Shown here in pieces: positions 62,087 to 64,000 of a stretch of 64,000 nucleotides of DNA. Both the position numbers and the translations under genes were made by a program. The stretch is from Glycine soja (lineage: Eukaryota > Streptophyta > Magnoliopsida > Fabales > Fabaceae). The DNA lies in assembly GCF_004193775.1 (NCBI RefSeq), contig NC_041016.1, positions 46,872,767 through 46,936,766 on the forward strand, in the 5' to 3' direction. Below the pieces are notes generated by a model. The model saw nothing but the letters and a program-made list of their open reading frames with translations. It was not told the DNA's origin and did not search any database. Each line of letters opens with the position of its first letter. Positions within the stretch are counted from its first letter, which is position 1.

Positions 62087-63011
62087 AAAACTCCAAGTAG
62101 ATTGGGCCAGAGATGCAAGAGAAGGCCCTAGGGTTCTTATGAGTCTTATGGTAGATTTCGGGTCCATGGGCTAAGTATGAGCCCACTTATCTTTGTAAAT
62201 ATTAGATTAAGGTTTCATTATTTTTTGGCCTTGTATTTAGGGCTCCATAATGTAGGTAGGGTATCCTAAAAATATAGGATTTTTCAGCCCTTGTATTTTA
62301 GGGCACCTGGACTAGTTTTTGTATTAGGGGTAGTTTTGTAATTTCACATACACTAAGTGGATATTTGATGTGTGTGGTTGGAAATAAATTTAATTGAATT
62401 GGTAGAAGCCCAATCCAATTAAATTTTAGAGGAGGAGGTGAGCATTTGCTTACTACACCACATTGCCACATCATATAGTCACACTTTGTGCATGTCCTTC
62501 ATGCTTTTCATGCCTCATGACACCTAAGCACACTTAGTGGAGAATCTTGGAATTGATCTTGGATTAGTGGGCTGAACCATAACTAAAATTCACTAATCAT
62601 AATTAGTGAAATTTTGGCTCCAAAGTTTGGCTCCACAAATTCAATTTCAAATTCAAGTGAAATTTGAATTTCCCTCCAATTTTGTGTGACACTTAAGCTA
62701 TAAATAGAGGTCATGTGTGTGCATTTTTTTCAACTTTGATCATTTGAATATTAAACTTCAGATTTCAAAGCTCATTTAGAGCACAAAATTTCGTGTTCTT
62801 CTCTCCCTCTCCCTTCATTCATCTCTTTCTTCCTCCAAGCTCTTATCCATGGCCTCCTATGGTGGTGAGCTTCTTCTAGACTCATCTTCTCCTTGAAGTG
62901 GTGTCTCCTCTCTCCCTCTCTCAATTCCGCTGCCATTCATCTTCCAAGAAATAAAGGAATCCATTGATGAAGAAGATCCTAGGCCTACAAGCTCCAATGG
63001 AGCTTGCATCA
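62053..63011 (+). repeat. 3' LTR of the gypsy element
   Basis: 959 bp, starts TGAGGCAATCC and ends GCTTGCATCA. TATA box at 62699-62707. Confidence 0.92.
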
Positions 63012-64000
63012 GTAAGATCCTAACAAATTCTTCATAATCTAAGTCTTAGGGTAAATACACTTAGTTTGAGTGCTCATTTAAGCCTATGTTGATCTCATAT
63101 AATTGTAACATTATCGTAAAATAGAGTGACCAGCAAGAGTGACTTTACATACTGATTGTGTGATGTGTCTTATTATGTACTCCTAAGTGCTCTAGTATGA
63201 TTTTTCACTCACATGGTATCACATTGCATATAAGCTTGAGTCTTAGTATAATTGTTGCATAACGCCTGTGAATTATTTATCATGAAATATGATTTGAGTA
63301 TGTGATTCATGTGTAATGTGATTGATAATTAAAACATGAATTTTAAATGATATAGTAGTGAAGTAACATGGATTGGATTAAGTTGAGTTATGTTATAAAT
63401 AATTGTATAATGTATTTTGCTTATGTTTTTGTTTATTCCTATTTTATTTAGAAATGTGATAACTCACTCCCAATGTGTTTGTGTTTGGGCTGATTACCAT
63501 TTTGTTTCAGGTGAGTCAGCATATGATGAGTTCTATAGTGGAGATGGAGAGACTTAGCCTCTGACAAGAAAATATTCTGATAAATGCAACATCGAGTCAT
63601 AGGATTTTATTTCATATGTTATAAATTCATGAATGATATAGTTATTTTATGTTTTCTGTTTTAGTGTGACTTCTTTCCATTTAAAATGGGTGGCCTTGTT
63701 CTGAGCCAAGACAATTTTATCATTTATTCGAAAAAGTTATATTATGATTTCACTAAGTGGATTTAAACATTTTATCTTTTTGAATTGTTTTTATTTAAAT
63801 GTGTTTTAAAACTTTTAATTAATCCCGCATTATTTTTCCTTTTATTATTATTATATATTTGTGTGTGGTAGAGGGTGTCGCAAAGCATGCCTTTGGGCTT
63901 CTTCGTGGATCTTCTTCGCGCTAAGCTTGAACTAGCCGTTAGGCGAGGAGACGCGATGAGTTTGTCTTGTGCACTACACGAGCTGTTCCAATCTTCAACT
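63012..64000. other. Right edge, non-coding
   Basis: AT-rich sequence with no supportable ORF, becoming GC-richer from about 63870 (CGCGCTAAGC-type wording near 63926). It could be part of another retrotransposon LTR continuing beyond the window; no termini are visible. Confidence 0.45.

Larger units (their letters stand above)
57517..63011 (+). mobile_element. Ty3/gypsy LTR retrotransposon, internally deleted (non-autonomous)
   Basis: LTRs 57517-58479 (963 bp) and 62053-63011 (959 bp), both TG...CA and highly similar. PBS at 58482-58493 (TGGTATCAGAGC). A polypurine tract (GGGGGAGGGAA) ends at 62052. The flanks are AAGAA and GTAAG, so there is no clean 5-bp target duplication. Internal content is a long leader, gag, and a gag-to-RT remnant. 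Integrase, RNase H and most of RT are missing. Confidence 0.92.

Overview
This is a plant nuclear window, most likely from soybean or a close Glycine relative. The signs are AT-rich DNA, GT-AG introns, a CYP72A-type cytochrome P450 with five exons, and a dense set of plant transposons: Helitron, CACTA, Sirevirus-type Ty1/copia and Ty3/gypsy. Legume-type ATCGAT palindromes occur in the copia LTRs. The species call is inference. I see no bacterial or organellar genes, no rRNA or tRNA and no CRISPR array.

Layout, 1-16.87 kb. Two tandem copies of a CYP72A gene sit in a ~3.4 kb segmental duplication (1-3411 and 6864-16834). Copy 1 enters the window already in intron 1, and its exons 2-5 are open. 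Copy 2 is complete (exon 1 at 5354) but has a TAG near the end of exon 2. The 3' flank of copy 2 was hit twice after the duplication: by a 1125-bp solo LTR (9557-10681, TSD ATAAG) and by a 5423-bp CACTA element (10711-16133, TSD CAA). The flank of copy 1 preserves both empty sites. Subtracting the two insertions makes the duplicates the same length to within a few bases. The CACTA element carries a multi-exon host gene fragment, possibly TPX2-like.

Layout, 16.87-57.07 kb. This is a 40-kb block built from Helitron copies of one family, bounded on both sides by outward-facing Helitron 3' ends (GC hairpin plus CTAG, at 16872 on the minus strand and 57074 on the plus strand). The repeating unit reads RPA-like gene, RepHel (HUH Rep plus Pif1-like helicase), two-domain B3-like gene, 3' hairpin. 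On the minus strand lie M0 (16872-~24340, RepHel-B3-3' end) and M1 (~25250-32475). On the plus strand lie P1 (32590-35830, RPA plus RepHel N-terminus) and P2 (~35905-57074). M1 and the first part of P2 form a ~7-kb inverted repeat around P1. Deletion junctions (B3 fused to RPA, helicase fused to B3) suggest head-to-tail Helitron concatemers that later collapsed and were copied in inverse orientation. Every RepHel copy is disabled by nonsense codons, frameshifts or catalytic changes. A 9.2-kb Sirevirus-like copia element (42622-51804, minus) interrupts the P2 helicase; the homologous uninterrupted site is at 26082-26086 in M1.

Layout, 57.1-64 kb. An internally deleted Ty3/gypsy element (57517-63011) has ~960-bp LTRs, a PBS complementary to initiator Met tRNA, a frameshifted gag and a 399-codon gag-RT remnant. 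The flanks show only non-coding, probably repeat-derived DNA.

The most unusual signal is that the helicase of all three Helitron copies is followed by the same two-domain B3-like gene or its remnant, and the two copies that keep a 3' end carry it just inside that terminus. It looks like inherited cargo of the family rather than a chance capture.
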